Shown here in pieces: positions 35,652-44,728 of a DNA stretch of 64,000 bases. Position numbers and translations under genes: made by a program. The first letter of the stretch is position 1. Every line of letters begins with the position of its first letter. The stretch lies in contig NZ_JAQAGY010000027.1 in assembly GCF_027533645.1 (NCBI RefSeq), positions 30,340 to 94,339 of the forward strand. The letters are read 5' to 3'. This stretch comes from Paenibacillus caseinilyticus (GTDB lineage Bacteria > Bacillota > Bacilli > Paenibacillales > NBRC-103111). A model generated the notes under the pieces. It ran no database searches. It saw nothing but the letters and a program-made list of their open reading frames with translations, and was not told where the DNA came from.

Positions 35652-35788
35652 CTATATTCCCGGGGTTCATTATAAAATCTTGCATACCCGTCCATATCCT
35701 GGACCTTTCCTGCATATCCTTGTCACAGAACCTCGCCTCTCCCCGTCATATCAGCAGAAGGAAGATTACTGCGAAGGGATGATGGAGA

Positions 35789-37105
35789 ATGGAGAAGAAA
35801 ATCAAGTACGATACAGCCGTAATCGGAGGAGGGCTGTCCGGGCTGCTGTCGGCCGTAAAGCTGGCTCAAGCAGGGCAGAAGGTCATCCTGCTCGAACAAT
35901 CGACGAGGCTTGGGGGGCGCGCGATGAGCATGGAGCGCAGCGGGGCCTTGCTCAATCTCGGCGGGCATGCGCTGTACCGGAGCGGCGAAGCCTACGCGAT
36001 GCTGCAGGAGCTGGGCCTCCGCCTGCCGGGAGGCTCGCCGCCGACCGGCGGATCGGCGCTCTGGCAGGGCGAAGTGGTGCCGCTGCCCGGCAGTCCACTG
36101 AGGCTGCTCTCCACGGGGCTGCTGTCCTGGTCCGGCAAGATAGAGCTGGCTCGGCTGATGACGGGCCTCGGTAAGATCGATGCCCTTTCGCTCCCCCGCC
36201 TCTCCCTGCGGGAGTGGGCGGAGCAGGAAGTGAAGGACCCAATGGTCCGCCACATCTTCTATGCGCTGTGCCGCACCTCCACCTACTCCAGGGATCTCGA
36301 CCATCAGCCAGCCGGTATCGCCCTGCGGCAGCTGCAGCGGGCTCTGAAGGGAGGCGTCCTGTACCTCGACGGCGGCTGGCAGACGATCATCGACCAGCTC
36401 CGCGCCCTGGCGTTGAAGGCCGGCGTTACGATCGCCGAGAACCGCAGCGCGGCCGCCATTCTGCACAGCGAGGGACAGGTGCGGGGACTGCGGCTTAAGG
36501 ACGGCGAGACGATCCATGCCCCGAGCGTGATAGCGACGACGTCCCCCGCCTCCCTGTTCCATCTGGTGGACGGAGCGGAAGAGACAGTCCTTCGCCGCTG
36601 GAAGGCGGAAGCCCGTCCGGTCAAGGCTGCATGTCTCGACCTCGCGCTGCGCCGGCTGCCCGTACCGGACCGCCATTTTGCCCTGGGGCTCGATCAGCCC
36701 GTCTTCTTCTCCCACCATACCAGGGTGGCAAAACTGAGCAGTAATGGTACACTGGTGGTACATCTCATTAAATACGGCGGCCCGGAAGAGAGCGATCCCC
36801 AGGCGGACGAGGAGCTGCTGGAGAATACCATGAGCCTCCTCCATCCCGGTTGGCAAAGCGAAACGGCCGCCCGGCAGTTCCTGCCGAACATCACGGTGGT
36901 TCACGATGCCGTGCATCTCGGACAGACCGGCCCTTACCCCGGTCCTGACGTACCCGGGCTCTGCGGGCTGTACGTCGCCGGCGATTGGGTCAGCCATGGA
37001 GAGATGCTCGCCGATGCGGCAGCAGCCAGCGCGGGGCGGGCCGTAAGCCGGCTGCTGCAGGACCGCAGCCGCATAGCTGGCGTACCCGCCAGCGCACTCG
37101 TCTGA
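35789..37105 (+). CDS. FAD-dependent oxidoreductase, phytoene desaturase-like
   Basis: 438 aa. N-terminal Rossmann motif TAVIGGGLSGLLSAVKLAQAGQKVILLEQSTRLGGRA binds FAD; the C-terminal block GLCGLYVAGDWVSHGEMLADAAAASAGRAVSRLL is the second FAD-binding part of the amine oxidase/desaturase fold. It is shorter than classical phytoene desaturases, and the substrate is unknown (carotenoid-like, quinone or amine). The start ATG at 35789 has only a weak ribosome site. It stands 110 bp before sigJ on the same strand, so the two may be co-expressed. Confidence 0.9.
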   Translation: MEKKIKYDTAVIGGGLSGLLSAVKLAQAGQKVILLEQSTRLGGRAMSMERSGALLNLGGHALYRSGEAYAMLQELGLRLPGGSPPTGGSALWQGEVVPLPGSPLRLLSTGLLSWSGKIELARLMTGLGKIDALSLPRLSLREWAEQEVKDPMVRHIFYALCRTSTYSRDLDHQPAGIALRQLQRALKGGVLYLDGGWQTIIDQLRALALKAGVTIAENRSAAAILHSEGQVRGLRLKDGETIHAPSVIATTSPASLFHLVDGAEETVLRRWKAEARPVKAACLDLALRRLPVPDRHFALGLDQPVFFSHHTRVAKLSSNGTLVVHLIKYGGPEESDPQADEELLENTMSLLHPGWQSETAARQFLPNITVVHDAVHLGQTGPYPGPDVPGLCGLYVAGDWVSHGEMLADAAAASAGRAVSRLLQDRSRIAGVPASALV

Positions 37106-37215
37106 AGCCTGGCCGCAATCGCCATAGGGGGATTGGCGGCTAATCAGCACATCTGTGATAGGCATACCGGGCACCGCAGCTTGGCTCGCGGCCCGGAACA
37201 GGAAAGGGGTGTCGC

Positions 37216-38127
37216 ATGGAAAACGGCATGGTCGCCGAACAGGCATATACGTCTTATAAACCGCTGTTGTTCTCCCTCGCTTACCGCATGCTGGGAAGCG
37301 TCATGGACGCGGAGGACATCGTCCAGGATGCATTCCTCTCACTCGGCGCGGCAGGATCCGAACCGATCCGCAGCCCGAAAGCCTACCTGTGCCGGGTCGT
37401 CACGAACCGCTGCATCGACCGGCTCCGCTCATCCCAGAAGCAGCGCGAGGTCTATGTAGGGCCTTGGCTGCCCGAGCCTCTGCTTACCGAGGGGGACCCC
37501 GCCGGCAATCCCGCCGAGGTCTATATTCAGCAGGAGTCGGTGTCCACGGCTTACCTGCTGCTGCTGCAGCAGCTCTCCTCGACGGAGCGGGCCGTGTTCC
37601 TGCTCCGGGAGGTGCTGCTCTACGACTACGACGAGATTGCTTCCATCGTAGGCAAGAGCCCGACCAACTGCCGGCAGATCTTCCACCGGGCGAAGCGCAG
37701 CATCGGAAGACCCGCTGCGGCAGGCAGCGGCAGCGCGCCATGTCTTGCCGCCTCCCGGCCTGCGGCATGCCGGGAGACGCGGATGCTTATCGAGGGATTC
37801 TCCCAGGCCCTGGCCCGCGGAGACGTGGCGGCGCTGCTCTCGGCCCTCGCCGAAGACGCCTCCCTCTTCTCCGACGGGGGCGGCAGGGTCACGGCAGCCA
37901 TCCGGCCTATTCTCGGCGCGGACCGGATCGTGCGCTTCCTCGCCGGGCTGCAGCAGAAGTCGCCCGCAGGCTTCACGTTCCGACCTGCCCTGGTGGGCGG
38001 CGGCCCTGGCCTCGTGACCTACGTGCACGGGCAGCCATCCTCGGTCGTTTCCTTCGATGCCGCAGGCGGCCAAATCCATGCGATCTATATCGTCATCAAC
38101 CCGGAGAAGCTGCGACACGTCCGGTAA
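37216..38127 (+). CDS. sigJ: ECF-type sigma factor SigJ with SnoaL-like C-terminal domain
   Basis: 303 aa. Sigma region 2 (YKPLLFSLAYRMLGSVMDAEDIVQDAFL) and region 4 (LSSTERAVFLLREVLLYDYDEIASIVGKSPTNCRQIFHRAKRSI) are clear. The C-terminal 110 residues (IEGFSQALARGDVAALLSALAEDASLFSDGGGRV) form the SnoaL-like domain that replaces an anti-sigma factor in the SigJ/ECF41 group. ECF41 sigma factors usually sit next to an oxidoreductase or carboxymuconolactone decarboxylase gene; here the FAD oxidoreductase upstream fits that pattern. GGAAAGGGG precedes the ATG. Confidence 0.93.
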   Translation: MENGMVAEQAYTSYKPLLFSLAYRMLGSVMDAEDIVQDAFLSLGAAGSEPIRSPKAYLCRVVTNRCIDRLRSSQKQREVYVGPWLPEPLLTEGDPAGNPAEVYIQQESVSTAYLLLLQQLSSTERAVFLLREVLLYDYDEIASIVGKSPTNCRQIFHRAKRSIGRPAAAGSGSAPCLAASRPAACRETRMLIEGFSQALARGDVAALLSALAEDASLFSDGGGRVTAAIRPILGADRIVRFLAGLQQKSPAGFTFRPALVGGGPGLVTYVHGQPSSVVSFDAAGGQIHAIYIVINPEKLRHVR

Positions 38128-38441
38128 CGGGGGAACCCTCCGGCTCTGCGGCCTGGCTTCATATGCCCTGCCGTACTCCGGCTCTCCCATTGAGGCGTTC
38201 CTGTCCACGGGCGCGGACTAAGTAATGGAGGAAGCGGACGGATGGACGCTGAGTCTGCCGGACGGCAGCTTCGCCGCGCAGCATGAGCATACGATCCTGA
38301 TTACTCGGGGGGGCGCCCGTCATTTTGACGGTAGCATAAGAGTAAGGTACAAAAGGGGCTGTCCCTCAAGGTCACAATACAGTAGACCTTGTGGGACAGC
38401 CCCTTTGCTATGGGATACGCGTCGCCGCAGCCAGAGGCAAA
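38128..38441. other. intergenic region holding a terminal-repeat-like hairpin
   Basis: 314 bp between convergent genes. Apart from the hairpin at 38352-38406 no feature is seen; an open frame at 38225-38494 is not convincing. Confidence 0.5.
38352..38406. repeat. 22-bp palindrome, terminator with terminal-repeat-like arms
   Basis: AAAGGGGCTGTCCC...CAAGGTC (38352-38373) pairs with GACCTTG...GGGACAGCCCCTTT (38385-38406), one T-T mismatch, 11-nt loop. The arm GGGGCTGTCCC resembles the ends of several insertion sequences and of known repeat-derived terminators. It serves convergent genes sigJ and the membrane protein at 38442. Confidence 0.75.
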
Positions 38442-39512
38442 TCACGCCGGTTCATCTCCGTGGCGGCAGGCGGCCCGGCTCCATTGCCGTATGAAGGCTT
38501 CCGGCTCATCCAGCGCCAGATAGACCGCCGTGACCTCCCGGGGCAGGAACAGCAGCCCTTGTACCCGGACCGGGCTCCTCAGCTTCAGGCATACGTTCGG
38601 CGTCCCGACCACCGGCATGGCCGACGTCTTCCTCTCTTCCGCGGAGAGCTCATCCCCCTGCACGCTTGTGACAGAATCAATGCGGTGCAGCGGCAGATCC
38701 GCCTGGATCCGCAGTCCGTACCGGAGACGGAGCCCCGCCGCATCCAGCCGGACCGGCTGCAGGACCGCTGCCCGGCAGTCCGCCCAGACCAGCAGCAGCA
38801 GCCAGAGATCCGCCGCCGTCAGGAGCCAGGCAGCGATGGAAGACCACTGCTGTACAAGCAGATGAACGGCGGCGGTCTCGATCAGGAGGATCTTGGTCAG
38901 CATGGCGGCATACAGGATCTGGTTGCTGCTCCGATGATAGGTGAACCAGCCGGGGGCACCCGGTTGTACCGTCTCCCTCTTCCCCTTCCAAGAGAAGAAG
39001 GCATAATACAGCATCGCAGCGTCATGCTGCAGAACCGAGGACAGCATCCCCTCGCCCAGCACATCCCTGATGGCTCTGCGGAGTCTCTCTCCCGTGTCCG
39101 GCTCCTCCCCGGACAGTTCGCGGAAGCGCCGGGCTGCCCGGTACAACAGCCTCGCCTCGTAGAAGAGAACGAACGCCTCCGCCGCGATGAGCAGCAGCTC
39201 CAGGGGCCAGAAGGCCCTCCACGCCGTCGCCTTCAGAGCGGCGGGCAGCACGAGCCAGGCCACGAGCGCCCCCAGAGCAGCGAGCGAAAGAACCTTGAAG
39301 ACCGGCTTCCCTGCCGGACGGGCCACCAGCAGCCAGTACAGGAGGGGCACCGCCAGCATCAAGTCGAACAATACCGCATAGGCCAGCAGCCGGTCCTCCG
39401 AAGACGTATCGGGCAGCCTGGAGAGGGTGCCGTCTACCAGCAGAATCAATGCAGCCAAGACCAGGAACAACACGGGACGTGCTGCGCTTCGTTGTACCAT
39501 CCGTTCCATCAT
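38442..39512 (-). CDS. multi-pass membrane protein with C-terminal PH-like domain, unknown function
   Basis: 356 aa (start among 39512, 39509 and 39500 is uncertain, AAAGGGG lies right upstream). Helices at about 10-28, 40-62, 72-92, 98-118 and two more at 200-245 flank a soluble loop. The last 110 residues (VRLDAAGLRLRYGLRIQADLPLHRIDSVTSVQ and VRVQGLLFLPREVTAVYLALDEPEAFIRQW) have the strand pattern of bacterial PH-type domains (DUF304-like). I do not recognise the family with certainty. It follows the LRR and DUF1835 genes on the minus strand. Confidence 0.75.
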   Translation of the reverse strand: MMERMVQRSAARPVLFLVLAALILLVDGTLSRLPDTSSEDRLLAYAVLFDLMLAVPLLYWLLVARPAGKPVFKVLSLAALGALVAWLVLPAALKATAWRAFWPLELLLIAAEAFVLFYEARLLYRAARRFRELSGEEPDTGERLRRAIRDVLGEGMLSSVLQHDAAMLYYAFFSWKGKRETVQPGAPGWFTYHRSSNQILYAAMLTKILLIETAAVHLLVQQWSSIAAWLLTAADLWLLLLVWADCRAAVLQPVRLDAAGLRLRYGLRIQADLPLHRIDSVTSVQGDELSAEERKTSAMPVVGTPNVCLKLRSPVRVQGLLFLPREVTAVYLALDEPEAFIRQWSRAACRHGDEPA

Positions 39513-39548
39513 CCCCTTTCTACTACGGTGAATTGGCCTCCGGCCCCG

Positions 39549-40586
39549 TTAGGGACCCGCCAGCGGATTGCCCTCGAAGGTGCTGTACTTCAGGTTAGGC
39601 AGCTTCTTCAGCAGCCTGCCCGGCACCTCCTCCAGCCGGTTGCGGCTCAGATCGAGCACCTGCAGCTCCTTCAGCTGGGCCAGCTCCGCAGGGATCTGCC
39701 GAAGACCCGTGGCGTTAATATGCAGACACTGCAGCTTCGTCAACTGCCCGATCTCCGGCGGCAGTTCGCGGAGCGTCACCTCCCCGATACCGATCATATG
39801 CTCCGCCTGATCGGGGCGGTCATAGCTGCAGCAGCCGATCGACAGGTACTCGAGGTTCTCCAGCCTGCCGATCTCCGGAGGGATCGCCTCCAGGTCCGCG
39901 GTATTGACCGTAAGACTCTCCAAGCGGTGAAGCTCGAATAACCCCGGAGGCAGCCGCCGGATGTCCTGCTCGAAGATCGTCAGGTGGGTCAGCGTCCGGA
40001 TCGCCAGCAGCTTCTCCGGAATCTCCTGCAGTCCGTTCCTCATCAGGTACACCTTCTCGGCTCCATGCCGGAGAGCATCGTCCAAGTAGGCGTCCAGCTC
40101 CCGGTTGAATGTCCCCCGGACGAAGACCCCCGGGATGGCTTCCGCGAGTGCCCGGCCTTCTTCTTCGGAGAGCCGGATATACAGCATCTCCTCGTGCGCC
40201 GTATTCGAGAGGAAGTCCTCCTCATCCGCATCCCAGAAGCTCAGGTCCTCCGGCAGATCGGGGCACTGCCAGGCATACATGGAAGAGGCAGCCTTCTTGA
40301 GCACTTCCGCCGCTTCCGTGCAGCAGCGGTACACATAGACGGTTCCCTCCATGCCATACCCGATGGCATTCCTGCGCCGGACTTCATCCATAGTATAAGT
40401 CCGGAGTAGATACGGCTGCAGCCTGCGCAGCAGCGCCCCGGTCCGTCCTCCCCCCGGGACCACCGGTTCGTCTTCGTCCGGCGGGATGCGTCCATCGGCC
40501 AGCGCGAACATAGCCGCATGTTCCATCGCATAGTCGATCAGCCTCCGGTAGGCCTCTCCCTTCGGGTCGTTCTCAATCTTAAGCAT
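39549..40586 (-). CDS. leucine-rich repeat protein
   Basis: 345 aa. The last 150 residues hold about six LRR units (IPEKLLAIRTLTHLTIFEQDIRRLPPGLFELHRLESLTV, then two more blocks of IPPEIGRLENLEYLSIG type and LAQLKELQVLDLSRNRLEEVP). The N-terminal 190 residues are unrelated, acidic and unknown. No signal peptide, so it is intracellular and likely binds a protein. The ATG at 40586 lies inside the end of the DUF1835 gene (overlap); an in-frame start at 40631 is also possible. Bacterial cytoplasmic LRR proteins are often used as scaffolds; the partner is unknown. Confidence 0.8.
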   Translation of the reverse strand: MLKIENDPKGEAYRRLIDYAMEHAAMFALADGRIPPDEDEPVVPGGGRTGALLRRLQPYLLRTYTMDEVRRRNAIGYGMEGTVYVYRCCTEAAEVLKKAASSMYAWQCPDLPEDLSFWDADEEDFLSNTAHEEMLYIRLSEEEGRALAEAIPGVFVRGTFNRELDAYLDDALRHGAEKVYLMRNGLQEIPEKLLAIRTLTHLTIFEQDIRRLPPGLFELHRLESLTVNTADLEAIPPEIGRLENLEYLSIGCCSYDRPDQAEHMIGIGEVTLRELPPEIGQLTKLQCLHINATGLRQIPAELAQLKELQVLDLSRNRLEEVPGRLLKKLPNLKYSTFEGNPLAGP

Positions 40587-41658
40587 ATTTTTCAATTTCT
40601 CCGGCTCCCCCTCGCTGCTCCCCATATTCAAACGGTTCTTTCAACCTCACACTATAATAACGCATGCCCCGAGGCACCCCTTCGATCTCCAGCGTGCCGT
40701 TATAGATCAGATGCCGCAGCCGGTATTCGGGGTAGTCATCGCCGATATCCTGCTCCAGGTGGCCTATCATCTCTCCAACCACCCGGGCCGACTTGATCCA
40801 ATCCTGATTCCCCCGGTCCCTGTGGATAGACTCTACCACGGCGGTCAGCACACGATCGTAGTAATCCTCCCGCACCTCCATCATGCGGCCCTCCTGCCAA
40901 ATGCGCAGCGCCGTCTTCCGCCCGGAGAGCTCCAGCCACTCGGACGCCATCCTGTTCTTCTCCTCAGCGGTGAGCTCTCTGCCGGCTGTCTGGGCGTTCC
41001 AGATTGCCTTCAGGTCCTCGGAATTGATTTCTCCGGTCCGCCGCCTTCCGCACCCGGGGGCCGAGTGATACAGCCTGGCATAAGCTGCGGTCGTATCGAT
41101 AACGGAAACCGGACTGCCCCTCCCCCTGAGCAGATACAAGGCGAAGCGCAGCCCCGCCTGTTCATGTGCATTGGCGCCGGCCCAGATCGTGATCGGCAGT
41201 GATGGAGGTACACCCTCCAGTCCGCCCTTCATCTCCCGAAAATATTCCTCGCCACGGAACAGGTATTCATCCCTGTCATCCATGTTGATGTGGAGCATGC
41301 ACCACCGCCGCCGCTCTTCCCGCCCCTCTTCCTTCTCCAGCTTCCATAAGGGGCCGACGGAGAACGGAATCGCGTCACGGAGAACCAGCACCCGGTGCTC
41401 CGGCTCGCTCCCCTCCGGTGGCCGCAGCGCCATCCTCAGCGATCCCCCCGGCGAGTCACCCAAGGCAATATGTACATGCCGGATCGTCCCGTAGTCTGTC
41501 TCCGAACGCCGCTTCGCCATCTCCAGCAGAGACTTCTTCAAGCTCTCGTGTGTCTCTGCCAGATCATCGTCGTGAGCCAGCAGCAGCGATAACATCGATT
41601 TGGCCTCCTGCTCGGACATCTCCTGAATGGCCTGACGCAGTACGTAAGATGTATTCAT
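40579..41658 (-). CDS. DUF1835/DUF3658 domain protein
   Basis: 359 aa. Residues about 55-200 contain HVHIALGDSPGGSLRMAL and an LVLRDAIPFSVGPL block of the DUF1835 family; the C-terminal DUF3658 region (REDYYDRVLTAVVESIHRDRG, then YPEYRLRHLIYNGTLEIEGVPRGMRYYSVRL) follows. The molecular role is unknown. The ATG at 41658 follows AGGTGGG. It overlaps the downstream LRR gene. A terminator lies 27 nt before its ribosome site. Confidence 0.85.
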   Translation of the reverse strand: MNTSYVLRQAIQEMSEQEAKSMLSLLLAHDDDLAETHESLKKSLLEMAKRRSETDYGTIRHVHIALGDSPGGSLRMALRPPEGSEPEHRVLVLRDAIPFSVGPLWKLEKEEGREERRRWCMLHINMDDRDEYLFRGEEYFREMKGGLEGVPPSLPITIWAGANAHEQAGLRFALYLLRGRGSPVSVIDTTAAYARLYHSAPGCGRRRTGEINSEDLKAIWNAQTAGRELTAEEKNRMASEWLELSGRKTALRIWQEGRMMEVREDYYDRVLTAVVESIHRDRGNQDWIKSARVVGEMIGHLEQDIGDDYPEYRLRHLIYNGTLEIEGVPRGMRYYSVRLKEPFEYGEQRGGAGEIEKYA

Positions 41659-41980
41659 AACCCACCTCATCATCCCCAAATAAAAGGACCGCTGCACCCG
41701 GGATGCACGGTCACTAAGAAGTCTTGGAAAGGGCCTCCTCCGACGCCTTCCATCTCTGCAGCGCTGCCGCAGCCAGTGGCAATACACGGCAGCTACCCCC
41801 GTTCATGGAGATAGGGCAGCCATACGGGCAGCCCCGTCCATTTACTTATACAGATCCCCTCCACACCGCGGCATGAGTCACCACGGGAAGAGCGGTGGAC
41901 AATACCCATATCCTTTTGCAAAATTCCTTTTTATGGATATCCCTCCTTCATCATAACCCGCCCCCGCTGCCCTTGCAACC
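41659..41980. other. 322-bp region between flippase gene and DUF1835 gene
   Basis: Both neighbours are on the minus strand. It holds the terminator at 41681-41713 and must hold the DUF1835 promoter unless that gene is read from the flippase. GCTGCCC occurs twice on the minus strand near 41830. No gene is seen. Confidence 0.4.
41681..41713 (-). terminator. terminator just upstream of the DUF1835 gene
   Basis: On the minus strand GACCG...TGCA pairs with TGCA...CGGTC around a GGG/CCC core (41712-41687), followed by TCCTTTTATTT. It ends about 20 nt before the DUF1835 ribosome site, so it is either the terminator of the flippase gene or a leader attenuator. Confidence 0.65.
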
Positions 41981-43282
41981 TTAGGCCGGCTTCGTCTCCT
42001 GCAGCGGCACGGCGGCGTTCAGGCGCTCCATCCGCTTCAGCACCGTCCAGATCGCCAGCAGCTCCAGCGGCGCGGCGATGGCGGTCACCAGGCCCGCCAG
42101 CATGCCGTTGAGCCCCGGTGCCGCGTAGACGAGCAGGACCAAGAGCCCGAGGGACAGCCCAACGGAGACCATCTTGCTCGTCATGATGGCCTTCGTCCTG
42201 CCGAGCAGCATGCACTTGCCTGCTACGAAGTCGATCCACGGGAAGAGCAGCGCCTGGACGGACAGGAAGAGGAGCAGGTGACGCACTTCCGCCAGCAGCG
42301 GGCCGTGCAGACCGAGCAAGCCTTCGAGCAGCCCGCTCCCGAGCGGCGACGATACGGCGAGCAGCAGAGACGGCGAGAGGACTGAGAGACAGGCGACGAC
42401 AATGAGCACACTCCGGCGTTCGCTCTCGTAGAACTGGATAACGATCTGGTGCACGGAGGCGCAGAACCAGGCGACGGTATTCGCCAGCTGGATCGCCACG
42501 GCATAGGCGGCCACGGCGAGCGTGGGGTTCGTGCTCAGGTTCAGCGCGGCCTGGACCGCCGGGCTCAGCAGCACGAGCACCATCGAGGAATATAAGAGCG
42601 GGAGGTAGAACGGCAGCAGCTGGTCCACCCGCTGCACCGTCTGCTCTTCCCGCTCCGGCGGCAGGCTCCGGCGGAGCGCCAGCCCCTCCCACACGGCGAC
42701 GATGCACTCGATGACGAGTCCGACGACGAAGATCCAGGCTCCGATCCGGCCGTCATCCGTCCAGCCCTGGCGGATGAAGAACCAGGACATGCCGAACATG
42801 ACCGCTACCCGGACCGCCATCCCAGCCGTCATCCACCCGGTACGCAGCTGGTTGATGATGACGCCTTGGAACAGACTGCGGAAGGCTGTGAACAGGTACA
42901 TGAAGGCCAGCACTTGGTACACGCCCACCGTCGCTCCGACGAGCGACTCCTTCACGCCGAACACATACCGGAACAGCAGCGCACCGAGCGGCGTCCAGCC
43001 GATGAGCACGCTGATAGCCAGCAGCGCGCCGGCGATGACCGCTGTCAGCCGGGCTACGGAGCGGAAGGAGATCCGGTCCCGTGCATACTTGCTGGATGTC
43101 TGGCGGATGATGTTCATCGGCAGATCGAGCAGGAAGGACAGACTGAGCGCCACGGCGTAGGCGGAGATCGTCACGTCGGCATTCGCCGAACGGGCCAGCA
43201 CGCCATTGATGATGACGTGGGTCAAGGCCGCCAGCAGGGCCGAGGTTCCCATCGGCACGTAGAACAAGATGATACGGAGCAT
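41981..43282 (-). CDS. MATE/MVF-like multi-pass membrane transporter
   Basis: 433 aa with about 12 membrane helices. It begins MLRIILFYVPMGTSALLAALTHVIINGVLARSANADVTISAYAVALSLSFLLDLPMNIIRQTSSKYA, the style of a MOP-superfamily flippase or exporter. The ATG at 43282 follows GGGGAAAATGCG. The substrate is not clear; polysaccharide lipid carriers or drugs are handled by relatives. An upstream ATG at 43366 is less likely. Confidence 0.78.
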   Translation of the reverse strand: MLRIILFYVPMGTSALLAALTHVIINGVLARSANADVTISAYAVALSLSFLLDLPMNIIRQTSSKYARDRISFRSVARLTAVIAGALLAISVLIGWTPLGALLFRYVFGVKESLVGATVGVYQVLAFMYLFTAFRSLFQGVIINQLRTGWMTAGMAVRVAVMFGMSWFFIRQGWTDDGRIGAWIFVVGLVIECIVAVWEGLALRRSLPPEREEQTVQRVDQLLPFYLPLLYSSMVLVLLSPAVQAALNLSTNPTLAVAAYAVAIQLANTVAWFCASVHQIVIQFYESERRSVLIVVACLSVLSPSLLLAVSSPLGSGLLEGLLGLHGPLLAEVRHLLLFLSVQALLFPWIDFVAGKCMLLGRTKAIMTSKMVSVGLSLGLLVLLVYAAPGLNGMLAGLVTAIAAPLELLAIWTVLKRMERLNAAVPLQETKPA

Positions 43283-43459
43283 CGCATTTTCCCCTTTTCC
43301 CGATCCGTGTCTTTGCTCCCTATTATACCAGAGATTGTTCACGTGTTCCGAACCAATTCTCACCATCGTCGCCCCTTCTCCGGGACGCCATGTCGTCGCC
43401 TATCCCCGCATACACGAACAAAAGAACGCCTATCGCTAGGCGCCCTTCCTATCCTGATC

Positions 43460-44728
43460 TTACCGACGGTATCCGATATCCGTGCCGCTTGGCGTGCCGG
43501 CTCCCTTGAGATCGCTCCCCGTGGCGAGCTTCAGGAAATTGCCGAGGTTCGGCGAGCCGTCCGCGTTGCGGGAGATCGACGGCGTCAAGGAGACGAAGTC
43601 AGCATCGCTGGCCGCAAGCCCCTTGGCATTGACCGTCTTCTTGTCCTTCCACCATACATTGGTGCTCGATACGTCGGTCCCGCTCGTCTTGTCGCTCGAG
43701 CTGCCTTTGTAACTCAGGTTATTCGTGAACACATGCGTGCCGGTATCGAAGGCAAAGTTGCTCTGTCCGTTGCTCCAGGACGTATTGTTCTTGAACTGGA
43801 TCGAGCCCGGATTGCTGTTGTAGGTGAAGCCGTGCTTCTTGTTCTGGTAAGCCACCGAGTTCTCCACGATATGGTTCACGGCAATCTTATCGCCCCCGAG
43901 CTTGAAGCCGTTGCCGTCGCTGCTGCTCGTGGAGGTGCCGTCCGACGTGCTGCCGTTATGGTGGGCGACGCTGTTGCGGATCGTCACCGGGGAGATGGCC
44001 CCCGTGTCCGTCTTCGTGTAGAGATCCCAGCCGTCATCCACATTGTAGGACGCGATGCAGCCGTCGAAGACGTTGCCCGGCCCGACCGTCAGCTTGGCTG
44101 CGAAGCCGTCCGCATCCTCGCCGTTATCTGGGTCGAAGTTGTCGTGGGAGTACGAATTCACGACCTCGTTGTAGCTCGGCCACTCGCTCTTCGCTGCGGT
44201 AGAGGCATACCGGCCGAGCTGGATGCCCGTATCACGGTTATGATGCGCCTCGACGTTCTCGAGACGGTTGTAATTGCCGGCGATATAGATGCCGTTGTCC
44301 CCGGCTCCTTTGACTTCGAGCCCCTTCACCAGCCAATAGTGGCCGTTGATCTGCAGCCCCCGGTTCGCGGAGTCGAACGTCTGGGCGGAGAAGTCGAGCA
44401 CCGGCTTCTCGGTGCCGTAAGCGACGATATTCTTGCGTGCGCCCGAGGCGCCGCTGTTCGTGCGGTCGATCGTCACCGTAGAGCTGAAGCTGTACGTACC
44501 GCCCCGCAGATAGATGGTGCCGCCGGAAGCGACCTTGGTGAGTGCGGCGGCCAGCGTAGTTGGCGAGCTCAGCGTTCCCGGATTGCTCGCGGACCCGTTC
44601 GGTGCGGCGTAGATCGGCTCGGGAGCGGCAGCGGCCGGCGCTGCACCCAGCACGGAGAGGGCCAGGGCGGAAGACAACAGAAGTGCTGCAGGCTTGTTCA
44701 TGCGTTTGGATCCGGATTTGGTTTTCAC
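43460..44728 (-). CDS. secreted pectate lyase, PL9 family
   Basis: 422 aa. Signal peptide ends near AAAAPEP (residue about 35). The mature part is a right-handed beta helix with repeated NYNRLENVEAHHNRDTGIQLG and DGCIASYNVDDGWDLYTK turns. The segment DNFDPDNGEDADGFAAKLTVGPGN and DGNGFKLGG (catalytic Lys) are PL9 hallmarks, with Asp ligands for Ca2+. Cleaves polygalacturonate by beta-elimination outside the cell. The start is GTG at 44728 behind GGAGG. Divergent from the PL1 lyase. Confidence 0.93.
   Translation of the reverse strand: MKTKSGSKRMNKPAALLLSSALALSVLGAAPAAAAPEPIYAAPNGSASNPGTLSSPTTLAAALTKVASGGTIYLRGGTYSFSSTVTIDRTNSGASGARKNIVAYGTEKPVLDFSAQTFDSANRGLQINGHYWLVKGLEVKGAGDNGIYIAGNYNRLENVEAHHNRDTGIQLGRYASTAAKSEWPSYNEVVNSYSHDNFDPDNGEDADGFAAKLTVGPGNVFDGCIASYNVDDGWDLYTKTDTGAISPVTIRNSVAHHNGSTSDGTSTSSSDGNGFKLGGDKIAVNHIVENSVAYQNKKHGFTYNSNPGSIQFKNNTSWSNGQSNFAFDTGTHVFTNNLSYKGSSSDKTSGTDVSSTNVWWKDKKTVNAKGLAASDADFVSLTPSISRNADGSPNLGNFLKLATGSDLKGAGTPSGTDIGYRR

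Larger units (their letters stand above)
34765..35788. other. 1-kb divergent region without a firm gene
   Basis: From right to left it contains the kimA leader (riboswitch and terminator), then an AT-rich stretch at 35115-35330 with the kimA promoter, a small hairpin (CCCACGG...CCGTGGG, about 35305-35335), a terminator at 35393-35427, a possible gene remnant at 35420-35645 and a second terminator at 35629-35651. Confidence 0.6.

Noticed and set aside
35385..35675. Firm gene call for the 96-codon frame
   Set aside because: It contains a terminator at each end, lacks a ribosome site and has no clear homology; kept only as a low-confidence remnant.
38225..38494. Small gene in the sigJ downstream region
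   Set aside because: It runs through the palindromic terminator and has no start signal.
38391..39941. Open frame of 516 codons antisense to the membrane protein and LRR genes
   Set aside because: Gln/Arg-rich composition, no motifs, and it crosses two real genes.
41659..41780. T-box leader before the DUF1835 gene
   Set aside because: A terminator is present but the AGGGTGG T-box core is not found upstream of it.
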